Assembly: GCF_014489475.1 (NCBI RefSeq)
Contig: NZ_CP060820.1
Coordinates: 3,054,001 to 3,118,000, forward strand
DNA length: 64,000 bases
Direction: 5' to 3'
Origin: Lysobacter terrestris
GTDB taxonomy: Bacteria > Pseudomonadota > Gammaproteobacteria > Xanthomonadales > Xanthomonadaceae
In this document: positions 36,966 through 45,944 of the stretch, piece by piece
How positions within the stretch are numbered: position 1 is the first letter of the stretch
Layout of the letters: each line of letters opens with the position of its first letter
Notes under the pieces: generated by a model
What the model was told of the DNA's origin: nothing
What the model saw: the letters and a program-made list of their open reading frames with translations, nothing else
The model's database searches: none
Translations under genes and position numbers: made by a program

Positions 36966-37313
36966 ATGAGCGGAGAGAGCCCGGCAATGATCGAGTGGAA
37001 GGACTTCGAGAAGGTCCTGCTGTGCGCCGGCACGGTGCTGCGGGTCGAGGAATTTCCCGAAGCGCGCAAGCCTGCATGGAAGTTGTGGGTGGATTTCGGC
37101 CCATACGGCGTGCGCAAGACCAGCGCGCAGGTGAAGGCCTTGTACGGCGCCGAAGACCTGGTCGGCCGGCAGATCGTCGGTGTGATCAATTTTCCGCCGA
37201 AACAGGTGGGGCCGTTCGTTTCCGAGTTCCTGCTGACCGGCTTCCACACCGATGAGGGAGTGGTGGTCACGGCGATCGAGCGTGCGGTCCCCAACGGTGC
37301 CCGGCTGGCGTAG
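36966..37313 (+). CDS. CsaA-like tRNA-binding-domain protein
   Basis: The protein is a stand-alone EMAP/tRNA-binding domain of the CsaA type, proposed to act as a chaperone or tRNA-binding factor. It begins [21 protein letters not shown], has [18 protein letters not shown], and closes with [19 protein letters not shown]. Two starts are possible: ATG 36966 (115 residues, GGAG upstream) and ATG 36987 (108 residues, GGAGAGA upstream); the second matches the usual family N-terminus. CsaA identity is likely from length and motifs. Confidence 0.82.
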   Translation: MSGESPAMIEWKDFEKVLLCAGTVLRVEEFPEARKPAWKLWVDFGPYGVRKTSAQVKALYGAEDLVGRQIVGVINFPPKQVGPFVSEFLLTGFHTDEGVVVTAIERAVPNGARLA

Positions 37314-37335
37314 CCGGCAAAGGTCGGGCGGAAAA

Positions 37336-37364
37336 GGAAACGGCACCGCGAGGGTGCCGTTTCC
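37336..37364. terminator. Bidirectional terminator between csaA-like gene and fadA
   Basis: A twelve-base perfect stem, GGAAACGGCACC with GGTGCCGTTTCC, around a five-base loop lies between convergent genes. Minus-strand readout ends in TTTTCC, plus-strand in GTTCTG. Confidence 0.88.
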
Positions 37365-37383
37365 GTTCTGTCCGCACTGACGA

Positions 37384-38592
37384 TTACAGCGCTTCGAAGA
37401 TGCCCGCCGCACCCATGCCGGTGCCGATGCACATCGTCACCATGCCGTACTTCTGCTGGCGACGGCGCAGGCCGTGCACGATGGTCGCGGTGCGCACGGC
37501 ACCGGTGGCGCCGAGCGGGTGACCCAGCGCGATCGCGCCGCCGAGCGGATTGACCTTGGACGGATCCAGCTGCGAATCGCGGATCACGGCCAGCGCCTGC
37601 GCGGCGAAGGCTTCGTTGAGTTCGATCCAGTCGAGCTGGTCCTTGGTCAGGCCGGCCTGCTTGAGCGCCTTCGGGATTGCAGCGATCGGGCCGATGCCCA
37701 TCACTTCCGGACGCACGCCGGCGACCGAGAAGCTGACGAAGCGGGCGAGCGGGGTGAGGCCGTAATCCTTGATCGCCTGTTCCGAGGCCAGCAGCACTGC
37801 ACCGGCGCCATCGCTCATCTGCGACGAATTGCCCGCCGTCACCGTGCCGCCGAACTGGCCGTTGCGGAATACCGGCTTGAGCCTGGCGAGCCCTTCGAGC
37901 GAGGAGTCCGCACGCGGACCTTCATCGATTTCGACCAGCGACTTCTTCAGCCGGATCGTGTTGCCGGCGAGGTCGGGCAGGTGCGAAAGCACTTCGTACG
38001 GCGAGATCTCGGACTTGAATTCGCCCGCCTGGATCGCCGCGATTGCCTTCTGGTGCGAGGCGAGGGCGAACGCGTCCTGCTCCTCGCGCGACACCTTCCA
38101 TTCCTCTGCAACCTTCTCGGCGGTGATGCCCATGCCGTAGGCGATGGCGATGTTCTCGTTGTTGGCGAACACGCTCGGTGACAGCGCGACCTTGTTGCCC
38201 ATCATCGGTACCATCGACATCGATTCGGTGCCGCCCGCCAGCATCAGGTCGGCGTTGCCCAGGCGGATCTGGTCCGCGGCCAGTGCCACGGCCTGCAGGC
38301 CCGAGGAGCAGAAGCGGTTGATGGTCTGCGCGGCAATCGTATTGGGTAGGCCGGCCAGCAGCACGCCGATGCGCGCCACGTTCATGCCTTGCTCGCCCTC
38401 GGGCATGGCGCAGCCGATGATCGCATCGTCGATGCGGTTGACGTCGATGCCCGGCGCCTGCGCGACCACGCTGCGCAGCACGTGCGCGAGCATGTCGTCG
38501 GGACGGGTGTTGCGGAATACGCCGCGCGGGGCCTTGCCGACCGGGGTGCGGGTGGCAGCGACGATATACGCTTCTTGAACTTGCTTGATCAT
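37384..38592 (-). CDS. fadA: Acetyl-CoA C-acyltransferase (3-ketoacyl-CoA thiolase)
   Basis: The thiolase performs the last step of fatty-acid beta-oxidation, releasing acetyl-CoA. The 402-residue protein has nucleophile Cys95 in INRFCSSGLQ, the His in GGAIALGHPLGATG and the second Cys in CIGTGMGAAG. The start at 38592 has AGGA nine bases upstream; further in-frame codons upstream lack homology. It follows the multifunctional dehydrogenase gene by 23 bases in the same transcript. Confidence 0.93.
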   Translation of the reverse strand: MIKQVQEAYIVAATRTPVGKAPRGVFRNTRPDDMLAHVLRSVVAQAPGIDVNRIDDAIIGCAMPEGEQGMNVARIGVLLAGLPNTIAAQTINRFCSSGLQAVALAADQIRLGNADLMLAGGTESMSMVPMMGNKVALSPSVFANNENIAIAYGMGITAEKVAEEWKVSREEQDAFALASHQKAIAAIQAGEFKSEISPYEVLSHLPDLAGNTIRLKKSLVEIDEGPRADSSLEGLARLKPVFRNGQFGGTVTAGNSSQMSDGAGAVLLASEQAIKDYGLTPLARFVSFSVAGVRPEVMGIGPIAAIPKALKQAGLTKDQLDWIELNEAFAAQALAVIRDSQLDPSKVNPLGGAIALGHPLGATGAVRTATIVHGLRRRQQKYGMVTMCIGTGMGAAGIFEAL

Positions 38593-38615
38593 GTCTATGT
38601 GTCCTGTGTCGTCGC

Positions 38616-40991
38616 TTAGTTGCGCAGCGGCTTGCCGGTCTTGAGCATGTGCGCGATGCGTTCCTGCGTCTTGGGCATCTGCGCCAGCGCGACGAAGTGC
38701 TCGCGTTCCAGCTTGATCAGCCATTCCTCGTCGACCAGGGTGCCGCGGTCGACTTCACCGCCGCAGAGCACTGTCGCTATCCGGGTGGCGATCTCGTAGT
38801 CGTGCGGCGAGATGAAGCGGCCCTCCAGCATGTTCACCAGCATCATCTTGAAGGTGGCGATGCCGACGTCGCCGGCGACCTGGATGCGGCGCGCGGGCAG
38901 CGGCGGGCGGTAGCCGGATTCGGCCAGGGCACGCGCCTGCTGCTTGGCGACGTGCAGCAGTTCGAAGGCGTTGAACACGACCACGTCCGTGTCGCGCGCA
39001 ACCTTGAGCGACTTGGCTTCGAAGGCCGAAGTCGACACCTTGCCCATGGCCACGCTTTCGAACGCGGTCTTGAGCTGGGCGAACACGTCGCCACCCGGAC
39101 CGGCGGCTTCGGAGGCACGCACCGCGAATTCCTTCAGGCCACCGCCGGCGGGCAGCAAGCCAACGCCCGCTTCGACCAGGCCGACATAGCTTTCCAGACC
39201 GAACACCGTACGCGCCGCATGCATCTGGAATTCGCAGCCGCCGCCCAGCGCGAGCCCGCGTACCGCGGCGATCACCGGCACCTGCGCGTACTTGATGCGC
39301 TGGCTGGTGGCCTGGAAGTTGGCGACCATCGCTTCGAAACCCTTGAGGTCGCCGGCCTGCAGCAGGCCGAGCGCACCCGAGAGGTCGGCGCCGGCGGAGA
39401 AGGGCTCCTTCGGCTGCCAGATCACCAGGCCGCGGAAATCGCGTTCGGCGATCGCGATGGCTTCCTGCAGGCCATTGAGCACGTGGTCGTTGACCGTGTG
39501 CAGCTTGGTCTTGAAGCTGACCACGGCGATGTCGTCGCCTTCGTCGGCCCACATCCGCACTCCGTCGTTCTCGTATACGGTGCGGCCTTGCGAGAACTTC
39601 TCGCCGATCAGCGCATCCGGGAAGCGCTGGCGCGCGTACACCGGGTTGGACGAGCGCGGCACCATCGCGTTGCGCGCCGGACTGTAGCTGCCGGCGGTGC
39701 CGTGCACGCCGTCGCGGCCGTCGAACACCCAGTCCGGCAGCGGCGCGTTGCTCATCGCCTTGCCCTTCACGATGTCGTCGGCAATCCACTCGGCGACCTG
39801 CTTCCAGCCGGCGGCCTGCCAGGTCTCGAACGGGCCCAGCGACCAGCCGTAACCCCAGCGGATCGCGAAGTCGACGTCACGCGCGGTGTCGGCGATCGAC
39901 TCCAGGTGGTAGGCGGTGTAGTGGAAGGTGTCGCGGAAGCAGGCCCACAGGAACTTCGCCTGCGCGTTGTCGCTGGCGCGCAGGGCGGCGAACTTCTTCG
40001 CCGGATCCTTTTCCTTCAGCAGCGCGGCGACGTCGGCATCGAGTTCGCCGGCCGAGACGCGGAAGTCCTGCGCCTTCAGGTCGAGGACGAGGATGTCCTT
40101 GCCCTTCTTGGTGTAGAAGCCGGCGCCGGTCTTCTGGCCCAGCGCGCCCTTCTCGATCAGCGCCGTCAGCCACTTCGGCGCCTGGAAGTACTGGTGCCAG
40201 GGATCGTCGGGCAGGGTGTCGGCCATGGTCTTGATGACGTGGGCCATGGTGTCCAGGCCGACCACGTCCGCGGTGCGGTAGGTCGCCGACTTCGGACGCC
40301 CGATCGCCGGGCCGGTCAGCGCATCGACGGTGTCGAAGCCGAGGCCGGACTGCTCGGTGTGGTGCATCGCGGCCAGCATCGAGAACACGCCGATGCGGTT
40401 GCCGATGAAGTTGGGGGTGTCCTTGGCGTAGACCACGCCCTTGCCGAGCGTGGTGGTCAGGAAGGTTTCGAGGCCTTCGAGCACCGGGGCGTCGGTGGTG
40501 CGCGCCGGGATCAGTTCGGCCAGGTGCATGTAGCGCGGCGGATTGAAGAAGTGCACGCCGCAGAAGCGGTGGCGCAGTTCTTCCGGCAGCACCTCGGCGA
40601 GCTTGTTGATGCCCAGGCCGGAGGTGTTGGAGGCCAGCACGGTATGCGCCGGCACGAACGGGGCGATCTTCCTGTACAGGTCCTGCTTCCAGTCCATCCG
40701 TTCGGCAATGGCCTCGATGATCAGGTCGCAGCCCTTCAGCAGTTCCAGCCCGGTTTCGTAATTGGCCGGCACGATGCGTTCGGCGAGTGCCTTGTCGGCG
40801 AGCGGGGCCGGGCTGAGCTTGGCCAGGTTGGCGATGGCCTTGGCGGCGATGCCGTTGGGGTCGCCGTCCTTCGCCGGCAGGTCGAACAGCACGGTGTCGA
40901 CGCCCGCGTTGGTGAGGTGGGCGGCGATCTGGGCGCCCATCACGCCTGCGCCGAGCACCGCCGCGCGACGGACAAGTAGTTTGTTAGACAT
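38616..40991 (-). CDS. 3-hydroxyacyl-CoA dehydrogenase/enoyl-CoA hydratase, FadN-type domain order
   Basis: This 791-residue bifunctional enzyme should perform the hydratase and dehydrogenase steps of beta-oxidation. The dehydrogenase half comes first (Rossmann motif AAVLGAGVMGAQIAAHLTNAG near residue 10, C-terminal HCDH domains to about 420). A crotonase-like domain follows (about 490-700), with the oxyanion motifs QPKEPFSAGADL and ALGGGCEFQMHA. This order is that of FadN of Bacillus and opposite to E. coli FadB. The start at 40991 gives MSNKLLVRRAAVLG; an ATG three codons earlier is also open. It heads the fadN-like/fadA operon downstream of a TetR gene. Confidence 0.92.
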   Translation of the reverse strand: MSNKLLVRRAAVLGAGVMGAQIAAHLTNAGVDTVLFDLPAKDGDPNGIAAKAIANLAKLSPAPLADKALAERIVPANYETGLELLKGCDLIIEAIAERMDWKQDLYRKIAPFVPAHTVLASNTSGLGINKLAEVLPEELRHRFCGVHFFNPPRYMHLAELIPARTTDAPVLEGLETFLTTTLGKGVVYAKDTPNFIGNRIGVFSMLAAMHHTEQSGLGFDTVDALTGPAIGRPKSATYRTADVVGLDTMAHVIKTMADTLPDDPWHQYFQAPKWLTALIEKGALGQKTGAGFYTKKGKDILVLDLKAQDFRVSAGELDADVAALLKEKDPAKKFAALRASDNAQAKFLWACFRDTFHYTAYHLESIADTARDVDFAIRWGYGWSLGPFETWQAAGWKQVAEWIADDIVKGKAMSNAPLPDWVFDGRDGVHGTAGSYSPARNAMVPRSSNPVYARQRFPDALIGEKFSQGRTVYENDGVRMWADEGDDIAVVSFKTKLHTVNDHVLNGLQEAIAIAERDFRGLVIWQPKEPFSAGADLSGALGLLQAGDLKGFEAMVANFQATSQRIKYAQVPVIAAVRGLALGGGCEFQMHAARTVFGLESYVGLVEAGVGLLPAGGGLKEFAVRASEAAGPGGDVFAQLKTAFESVAMGKVSTSAFEAKSLKVARDTDVVVFNAFELLHVAKQQARALAESGYRPPLPARRIQVAGDVGIATFKMMLVNMLEGRFISPHDYEIATRIATVLCGGEVDRGTLVDEEWLIKLEREHFVALAQMPKTQERIAHMLKTGKPLRN

Positions 40992-41037
40992 GTTTTCCAA
41001 GTCCTTGATTTAACGCGGCGCTTTCGCCCGCGGTGGG

Positions 41038-41050
41038 GTTTGAATCAAAC
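41038..41050. promoter_or_regulatory. Candidate operator before the beta-oxidation operon
   Basis: GTTTGA-A-TCAAAC is a perfect palindrome in the gap between tetR and the dehydrogenase gene. It shares the CAAAC/GTTTG half-sites of the PsrA/FadR-type consensus in inverted order. Likely recognised by the adjacent TetR protein. Confidence 0.5.
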
Positions 41051-41069
41051 AGAAACTGGGGCGCCAGGC

Positions 41070-41690
41070 TCAGGCGCTACGGAAGCCGGCCGCGGCGAAC
41101 TCGATGAGTTCGCGGGCGGCGCGTTCACGGTGCGCCGCTTCGGTGACACCGGAGGGGCGCTTGATCAGGCCGAAATCCGCCATGGCGTAGGTGAGGGCCC
41201 CGACCACGATGTCGAGGCGCCAGTACAGGGATTCCTTGCTCAGGCGCGGCAGGCAACCGGAGATCGCCTTGGCGAATTCGCGCAGGACGTGGCCGTAGTG
41301 TTCCGAGAGGAACCGGCGCAGGGCGTCGTTCTTCTCGGCGTAGGCGCGGGCGATCATGCGGGCGAAGGCGCCGTTGTGCTGGTCCTGGGCCATGGCCAGG
41401 GCCGGTGCGACGAATGCGGCCAGGATCGGCTCGAGCTCGCCAGGGTGGTCCTTCTGCGCGGCCTTGAGCGCCGCCATGCGCTGCTGGCTCATCTCGTCCA
41501 TGCGTCGGCGGAACACCTCGTTGACGAGGTTTTCCTTGCTGCCGAAGTGGTAGTTGACCGCGGCGATGTTGACGTCGGCGCGGCTGGTGACCTGGCGCAG
41601 CGAGGTTCCGGCGAAACCGAACTGGGCAAACAGTTCCTCGGCGGCGCCGAGGATGCGGTCCTTGGTCGAAAAGGGATGGGGAGTGGCCAT
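41070..41690 (-). CDS. TetR-family regulator, PsrA/FadR-like
   Basis: The 206-residue protein has an N-terminal TetR DNA-binding domain (about 8-56, with TSLRQVTSRADVNIAAVNYHFGSKENLV) and a C-terminal domain of the PsrA/CerR type (FAAAG at the end). PsrA-like regulators of other gammaproteobacteria repress beta-oxidation genes and are released by fatty acyl ligands. Immediate linkage to the fadN-like/fadA genes, and candidate CAAAC-N4-GTTTC and GTTTGA-N-TCAAAC sites on both sides, support the same role here. Confidence 0.88.
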   Translation of the reverse strand: MATPHPFSTKDRILGAAEELFAQFGFAGTSLRQVTSRADVNIAAVNYHFGSKENLVNEVFRRRMDEMSQQRMAALKAAQKDHPGELEPILAAFVAPALAMAQDQHNGAFARMIARAYAEKNDALRRFLSEHYGHVLREFAKAISGCLPRLSKESLYWRLDIVVGALTYAMADFGLIKRPSGVTEAAHRERAARELIEFAAAGFRSA

Positions 41691-41732
41691 GTGCCTACGG
41701 TCAATTCAAAGGATGGTTCAAAACAGCAATTT

Positions 41733-41746
41733 CAAACAACCGTTTC
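41733..41746. promoter_or_regulatory. PsrA-box-like site upstream of tetR
   Basis: CAAAC-AACC-GTTTC matches the form (C/G)AAAC-N2-4-GTTT(C/G) described for PsrA boxes. It lies 43 bases before the tetR start and fits autoregulation. Confidence 0.5.
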
Positions 41747-41820
41747 AGGCTAGAACCATACGGCACCGCACGTCAACCCGTGACTGGCGAAAAAGTCTCC
41801 AAACCGGTCCGCATTTCCGC

Positions 41821-41826
41821 TAGAAT
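41821..41826 (+). promoter_or_regulatory. Candidate -10 box of ndk
   Basis: TAGAAT (in GCTAGAATTTG) lies 107 bases before the ndk start and just upstream of a leader hairpin. No good -35 is visible. Confidence 0.4.
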
Positions 41827-41846
41827 TTGCCCCAGCCATATCGGCT

Positions 41847-41877
41847 AAACCCGCGATTCGACGCGGGTTTTTCTGTT
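41847..41877 (+). terminator. Terminator-like hairpin in the ndk leader
   Basis: AAACCCGCG pairs with CGCGGGTTT (41847-41870) and is followed by TTCTGTTATT. It lies between a minus-strand tetR start and the plus-strand ndk start, so any plus-strand transcript it stops must begin inside the 242-base gap. It may be an attenuator or the end of a very short RNA. Confidence 0.6.
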
Positions 41878-41932
41878 ATTCTCGGGCGCGAACATTGGAT
41901 TGTTCCGCGGCCCGCCTATCCGGAGATATCCC

Positions 41933-42358
41933 ATGGCGCTGGAGCGCACCCTTTCGATCATCAAGCCCGATGCCGTCGCCAAGAACGTCATCGGCGAAAT
42001 CTATTCGCGCTTTGAGAAGGCCGGCCTGAAGGTCGTCGCCTCCAAGATGAAGCAGCTCTCGCGCGCCGAAGCCGAAGGCTTCTACGCCGTGCACCGCGAA
42101 CGTCCGTTCTTCAACGCGCTGGTCGAGTTCATGATCTCCGGCCCGGTGATGATCCAGGTCCTGCAGGGCGAAGGCGCCGTGCTGAAGAACCGCGACCTGA
42201 TGGGCGCCACCAATCCGAAGGACGCCGCGCCGGGCACCATCCGCGCCGACTTCGCCGACAGCATCGACGCCAACGCCGTGCACGGTTCGGACTCGCTGGA
42301 GAACGCCGCGATCGAAGTCGCGTACTTCTTCCCGGCGACTGACGTCTACGCCCGTTGA
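41933..42358 (+). CDS. ndk: Nucleoside diphosphate kinase
   Basis: Ndk balances nucleoside triphosphate pools by phosphate transfer. The 141-residue protein matches bacterial Ndk throughout, with the phospho-His motif NAVHGSDS in the C-terminal part and the N-terminus [14 protein letters not shown]. The ATG at 41933 follows CCGGAGATATCCC, giving a GGAG site at good spacing. It leads the conserved ndk-rlmN-pilF-rodZ run. Confidence 0.96.
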   Translation: MALERTLSIIKPDAVAKNVIGEIYSRFEKAGLKVVASKMKQLSRAEAEGFYAVHRERPFFNALVEFMISGPVMIQVLQGEGAVLKNRDLMGATNPKDAAPGTIRADFADSIDANAVHGSDSLENAAIEVAYFFPATDVYAR

Positions 42359-42367
42359 TCTGAAGCA

Positions 42368-43612
42368 ATGAACCAGACCCGCGACATCGCCATCGACCTC
42401 GTGCCCGCCGGCGCCGCTGCCGACGAAGCCACGCAGGCGGCTTTGCGCGAGTCTGCGAGCAAGACCGCGCCGTCGGAGTCGAAGACGAACATCTTCGACT
42501 TCGACCGCGCCTCGCTCGAACGCTTCTTCGAGGAAGAGCTCGGCGAGAAGAAGTTCCGCGCGCACCAGGTGATGAAGTGGATCCACCACCGCTACGTCAC
42601 CGACTTCACCGAGATGACCGATCTCGGCAAGGTGCTGCGCGCCAAGCTGGAGGAGCGTGCCGTGGTGCACGCACCGCAGCTGATCTTCGACAAGGAATCC
42701 ACCGACGGCACCCACAAGTGGCTGCTCGGCATGGATCCCAAGAACGCGATCGAGACGGTCTACATCCCCGACAAGGGACGCGGCACGTTGTGTGTGTCCT
42801 CGCAGGTGGGCTGTGCGCTCAACTGCCAGTTCTGCTCGACGGCGACGCAGGGTTTCAACCGCAATCTGTCGACCGCCGAGATCATCGGCCAGGTCTGGAT
42901 CGCGGCACGCCACCTCGGCAACGTCCCGCACCAGCAGCGCAAGCTCACCAACGTGGTGATGATGGGCATGGGCGAGCCGCTGGCGAATTTCGACAACGTC
43001 GTGCGCGCCATGAGCATCATGCGCGACGACCTCGGCTACGGCCTGGCCAACAAGCGCGTGACGCTGTCGACGGCCGGCATGGTGCCGATGATCGACAAGC
43101 TGGGCGAGGTGAGCGACGTCTCGCTCGCCGTGTCGCTGCATGCGCCGAACGACGAGCTGCGCAGCGAACTCGTTCCGCTCAACAAGAAGTACCCGATCGC
43201 CGAGCTGCTGGAGTCCTGCGTGCGCTATGCGCTGCGCAAGCGCGGCACGTCGGTGACCTTCGAGTACACCCTGATGAAGGGCGTCAACGACCAGCCGCAG
43301 CATGCGCGCGAGCTGATCAAGTTGATGCGCGAATTCGACCGCCGCGTGCAGATGAAGGACGCGGCCAAGGTCAACCTGATCCCGTTCAATCCGTTCCCGG
43401 GCACGCGCTTCGAGCGCCCGGACGACGAGACCATCCGCGGCTTCCAGAAGCTGCTCAACAACTCCGGCATGATCGCGCCCGTGCGCCGCACGCGCGGCGA
43501 CGACATCGATGCCGCCTGTGGCCAGCTCAAGGGGCAGGTCATGGACCGCACCCGGCGCCAGGCCGAGTTCCGCAAACGACTCGCCCAGGGGGCAGGTGAT
43601 GCCGCTGCGTAA
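42368..43612 (+). CDS. rlmN: Dual-specificity 23S rRNA/tRNA adenine-C2 methyltransferase RlmN
   Basis: RlmN is a radical-SAM enzyme that methylates C2 of A2503 in 23S rRNA and A37 in some tRNAs. The 414-residue protein has the cluster motif CALNCQFC preceded by CVSSQVG, the SAM-binding [12 protein letters not shown] and the second catalytic Cys region [10 protein letters not shown]. The N-terminal 40 residues are longer than in E. coli and poorly conserved. It lies 9 bases after ndk and overlaps pilF by 14 bases. Confidence 0.96.
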   Translation: MNQTRDIAIDLVPAGAAADEATQAALRESASKTAPSESKTNIFDFDRASLERFFEEELGEKKFRAHQVMKWIHHRYVTDFTEMTDLGKVLRAKLEERAVVHAPQLIFDKESTDGTHKWLLGMDPKNAIETVYIPDKGRGTLCVSSQVGCALNCQFCSTATQGFNRNLSTAEIIGQVWIAARHLGNVPHQQRKLTNVVMMGMGEPLANFDNVVRAMSIMRDDLGYGLANKRVTLSTAGMVPMIDKLGEVSDVSLAVSLHAPNDELRSELVPLNKKYPIAELLESCVRYALRKRGTSVTFEYTLMKGVNDQPQHARELIKLMREFDRRVQMKDAAKVNLIPFNPFPGTRFERPDDETIRGFQKLLNNSGMIAPVRRTRGDDIDAACGQLKGQVMDRTRRQAEFRKRLAQGAGDAAA

Positions 43613-44435
43613 CGCCATCCTCTTCGCCGTCGTTGCGATCGCGGCCGCGGCCAGCGGTTGCGGCGGTGGGAGCTACGTGAGCACGAGCCTTGGCAGGGAG
43701 CACCACGTCGAGCCTGCGGTCAATCGCGTCCTCGACTCGAAGGGAAAGAAGGCGCGGGAAACCGAAGCGGGCGTGCAGCGCGACCTCGCCGAGATCCCCG
43801 GCTACCTGGCCGCTGGCGACTTCGCCGCGGCGAAGAAGGCGGCGGCCAGCGTGCTCAAGCGCGAGCCGCAGTCGGTGGTCGCACACACGTACTTGGCGGT
43901 GGCGCTGGAACACGGTGGCGACGCGGCCGGTGCGGGCAGTCACTACCTGCGCGCCGCCGAACTCTCGCCGACCAATGGCGCCGCGCTGGGCAATTACGGC
44001 ATCTGGCTGTGCGGCCAGGGACGCACTGCGGAGTCGCTGGCCTGGTTCGACAAGGCCCTCGAACAGCCCGGACAACAGGGCACGGCGTTGACCCTGGCCA
44101 ACGCCGGCGTCTGCGCGGGCAAGGTCGGCCAGCAGCAGCGCGCGGAACGTGACCTGCGTCGCGCGATCGAGCTCGATCCGGAAAATCCCGTCGCGCTGGC
44201 GGCGCTGGCCGAACGCGAATTCCAGGCCGGCGACGCGTTCGAAGCCAGGGCATTTTCGGAACGGCGTCTCGCTGCTGCACCAGCAGATCCGAAGACGTTG
44301 CTGCTTGCGTCACAGATCGAACAAAAACTCGGCGACAGCTCTGCAGCTGCGCGCTACGTTTCGCGGCTGAAAGCGGAGTTCCCCGATGCACCGGAAGCAC
44401 GGAGCTCCGCTATGGGGGATGGTGGCAGGCAATGA
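43599..44435 (+). CDS. pilF: Type IV pilus assembly lipoprotein PilF (PilW)
   Basis: PilF is an outer-membrane lipoprotein (pilotin) that helps the secretin PilQ assemble. The 278-residue protein has a lipoprotein signal with Cys21 in AASGC and several TPR motifs from about residue 60 to 260. The start at 43599 overlaps rlmN by 14 bases and follows GGCAGG; the stop overlaps rodZ by four bases. Gene order is the conserved one, supporting the name. Confidence 0.9.
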   Translation: MPLRNAILFAVVAIAAAASGCGGGSYVSTSLGREHHVEPAVNRVLDSKGKKARETEAGVQRDLAEIPGYLAAGDFAAAKKAAASVLKREPQSVVAHTYLAVALEHGGDAAGAGSHYLRAAELSPTNGAALGNYGIWLCGQGRTAESLAWFDKALEQPGQQGTALTLANAGVCAGKVGQQQRAERDLRRAIELDPENPVALAALAEREFQAGDAFEARAFSERRLAAAPADPKTLLLASQIEQKLGDSSAAARYVSRLKAEFPDAPEARSSAMGDGGRQ

Positions 44436-45232
44436 CGAATTCCGAACAGGCAGTACCGGGCATCGGTGCAGGCTGTGGCGCCGCCCTCAGGGAGGCGCGC
44501 GAAGCCGCGGGCATGTCCATCGAACAGGCGGCTTCCCAGCTGCGCATGACGGTGCGCTCGGTCGCCAATCTTGAAACCGACGACTGGAGCTCCCTGGGGG
44601 CTTCGGTGTTCGTTCGCGGCCAGCTGCGCAGCTATGCGCGCCTGCTGGGCGTCGACATCGAACCGTATATCGAGCAGGCGCCGGTGGCCGCGGTCGCGCC
44701 GTCGACCCTGGTCAGCCATACCCACACGCCGGGCTACCAGCGCTTCGCCGAGCAGATGGGCCGCCGCATCATCTACATTGCGATCACGGCCGCGATCGCC
44801 ATCCCGGTGTGGCTGCATTTCGGCAACAACGAACCCAACGTGCAGTCGCTGGATGTGCCCGTGGCGGCGATGCAGGCCGAGGACGCCGCCGCACCTGCGA
44901 CGGCCGCGCCGAAGCGCACCCCGCTGGTCGCATCCATCGCCGCGTTGCCCGCGGCACAGCCGGCTGCGGCGCTTGCGATCACCTTCAACGGCGACAGCTG
45001 GGTCGAGATCTACGCGGCCGACAACCAGCAGGTGCTCGAGCGTGGGCTGCTCACCGCCGGGCAACACCGCAGCTACAAGATCGGCGAAGTCGGCCGCATC
45101 AAGCTCGGCAACGTCGACGCGGTGGAAGTGAAGCGCGCCGGTGCCGCGGTCGACCTGGCGCCGTTCAGCCGCGCGAATGTGGCGCGCTTTACGCTATCCT
45201 CTGACGGTTCCCTCGCGCCGGTCGCCAACTGA
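44432..45232 (+). CDS. rodZ: RodZ-like cytoskeletal HTH membrane protein
   Basis: RodZ links MreB filaments to the cell-wall elongation machinery. The 266-residue protein has an N-terminal Xre-type helix-turn-helix (about 16-75), one membrane helix (about 112-130) and a periplasmic C-terminal DUF4115-like beta domain (about 180-260, with FNGDSWVEIYAADNQQVLERGL). This matches RodZ, though it is shorter than the E. coli protein (337) because the Pro/Ala linker is reduced. It overlaps pilF by four bases. Confidence 0.9.
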   Translation: MTNSEQAVPGIGAGCGAALREAREAAGMSIEQAASQLRMTVRSVANLETDDWSSLGASVFVRGQLRSYARLLGVDIEPYIEQAPVAAVAPSTLVSHTHTPGYQRFAEQMGRRIIYIAITAAIAIPVWLHFGNNEPNVQSLDVPVAAMQAEDAAAPATAAPKRTPLVASIAALPAAQPAAALAITFNGDSWVEIYAADNQQVLERGLLTAGQHRSYKIGEVGRIKLGNVDAVEVKRAGAAVDLAPFSRANVARFTLSSDGSLAPVAN

Positions 45233-45314
45233 CCCGCGCCGCGGGTCGGCCCTTCCACCGGCGGACAGCCGGTACTTCTGATGAACCCTGCCTGCCAAGG
45301 CGGGGCGGGATTCC

Positions 45315-45944
45315 ATGGCGATCGACGAACTTCTAGACGAACACGAACAGAGCGAGCGCGTCCGCGAATGGCTGCGCCGCAACGGTAGCGCCCTTGTTGT
45401 CGGCATTGCACTCGGCCTCGCGGCCATCGGCGGCTGGCAGTGGTGGCAGCGCCACCAGGCCGGCAAGCAGCTCCAGGCGGCCACCGACTACCAGGCCGCG
45501 GTCGACGCGATCCAGGCCAATGACAAGGCCGCGGCCGGCAAGATTCCGTCTGTGCCGGAAGGCGTCTTCCGCGCACTGGCGCAACTCGAACTGGCCAAGT
45601 CGCAGGTGCAGGCCGGGCAGAGCGACGCGGCGATCGCCACGCTGCGTTCGGTCAAGGTCGAAGACCCGGCGATCGCCGATATCGTCAACCAGCGCCTGGC
45701 GCGCCTGTTGATCGACGCCAAGCAGGCCGATGCCGCGCTGAAGCTGGTCGCCGATGGTGATTCGCTGTCGGCGCTGGAAATCCGCGGCGACGCGCAGTTG
45801 GCTCTTGGTCAGCGTGACCAGGCCCGCGACAGCTATAACAAGGCGCTGCTCAAGGCCGAAGTCGGCACGCCGCAACGGCGCCTGCTCGAGTTGAAGCTGA
45901 CCGACGCCGGCGGCACTCCCCCCAAGACCGAGAGCCAGTCCTGA
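45315..45944 (+). CDS. YfgM-family TPR inner-membrane protein (SecYEG ancillary subunit)
   Basis: The 209-residue protein has a charged N-terminus, one membrane helix (about 24-42, followed by WQWWQRHQ) and TPR-like helices to the C-terminus, the YfgM layout. YfgM associates with the Sec translocon and the chaperone PpiD in E. coli. It lies 82 bases after rodZ; in E. coli ispG and hisS sit between these genes but are absent here. It overlaps bamB by one base (TGATG). Confidence 0.9.
   Translation: MAIDELLDEHEQSERVREWLRRNGSALVVGIALGLAAIGGWQWWQRHQAGKQLQAATDYQAAVDAIQANDKAAAGKIPSVPEGVFRALAQLELAKSQVQAGQSDAAIATLRSVKVEDPAIADIVNQRLARLLIDAKQADAALKLVADGDSLSALEIRGDAQLALGQRDQARDSYNKALLKAEVGTPQRRLLELKLTDAGGTPPKTESQS

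Noticed and set aside
41777-41826. A full sigma-70 promoter for ndk with a -35 box
   Set aside because: TAGAAT is present but no TTGACA-like hexamer sits at 16-18 bases upstream, so only the -10 is reported.
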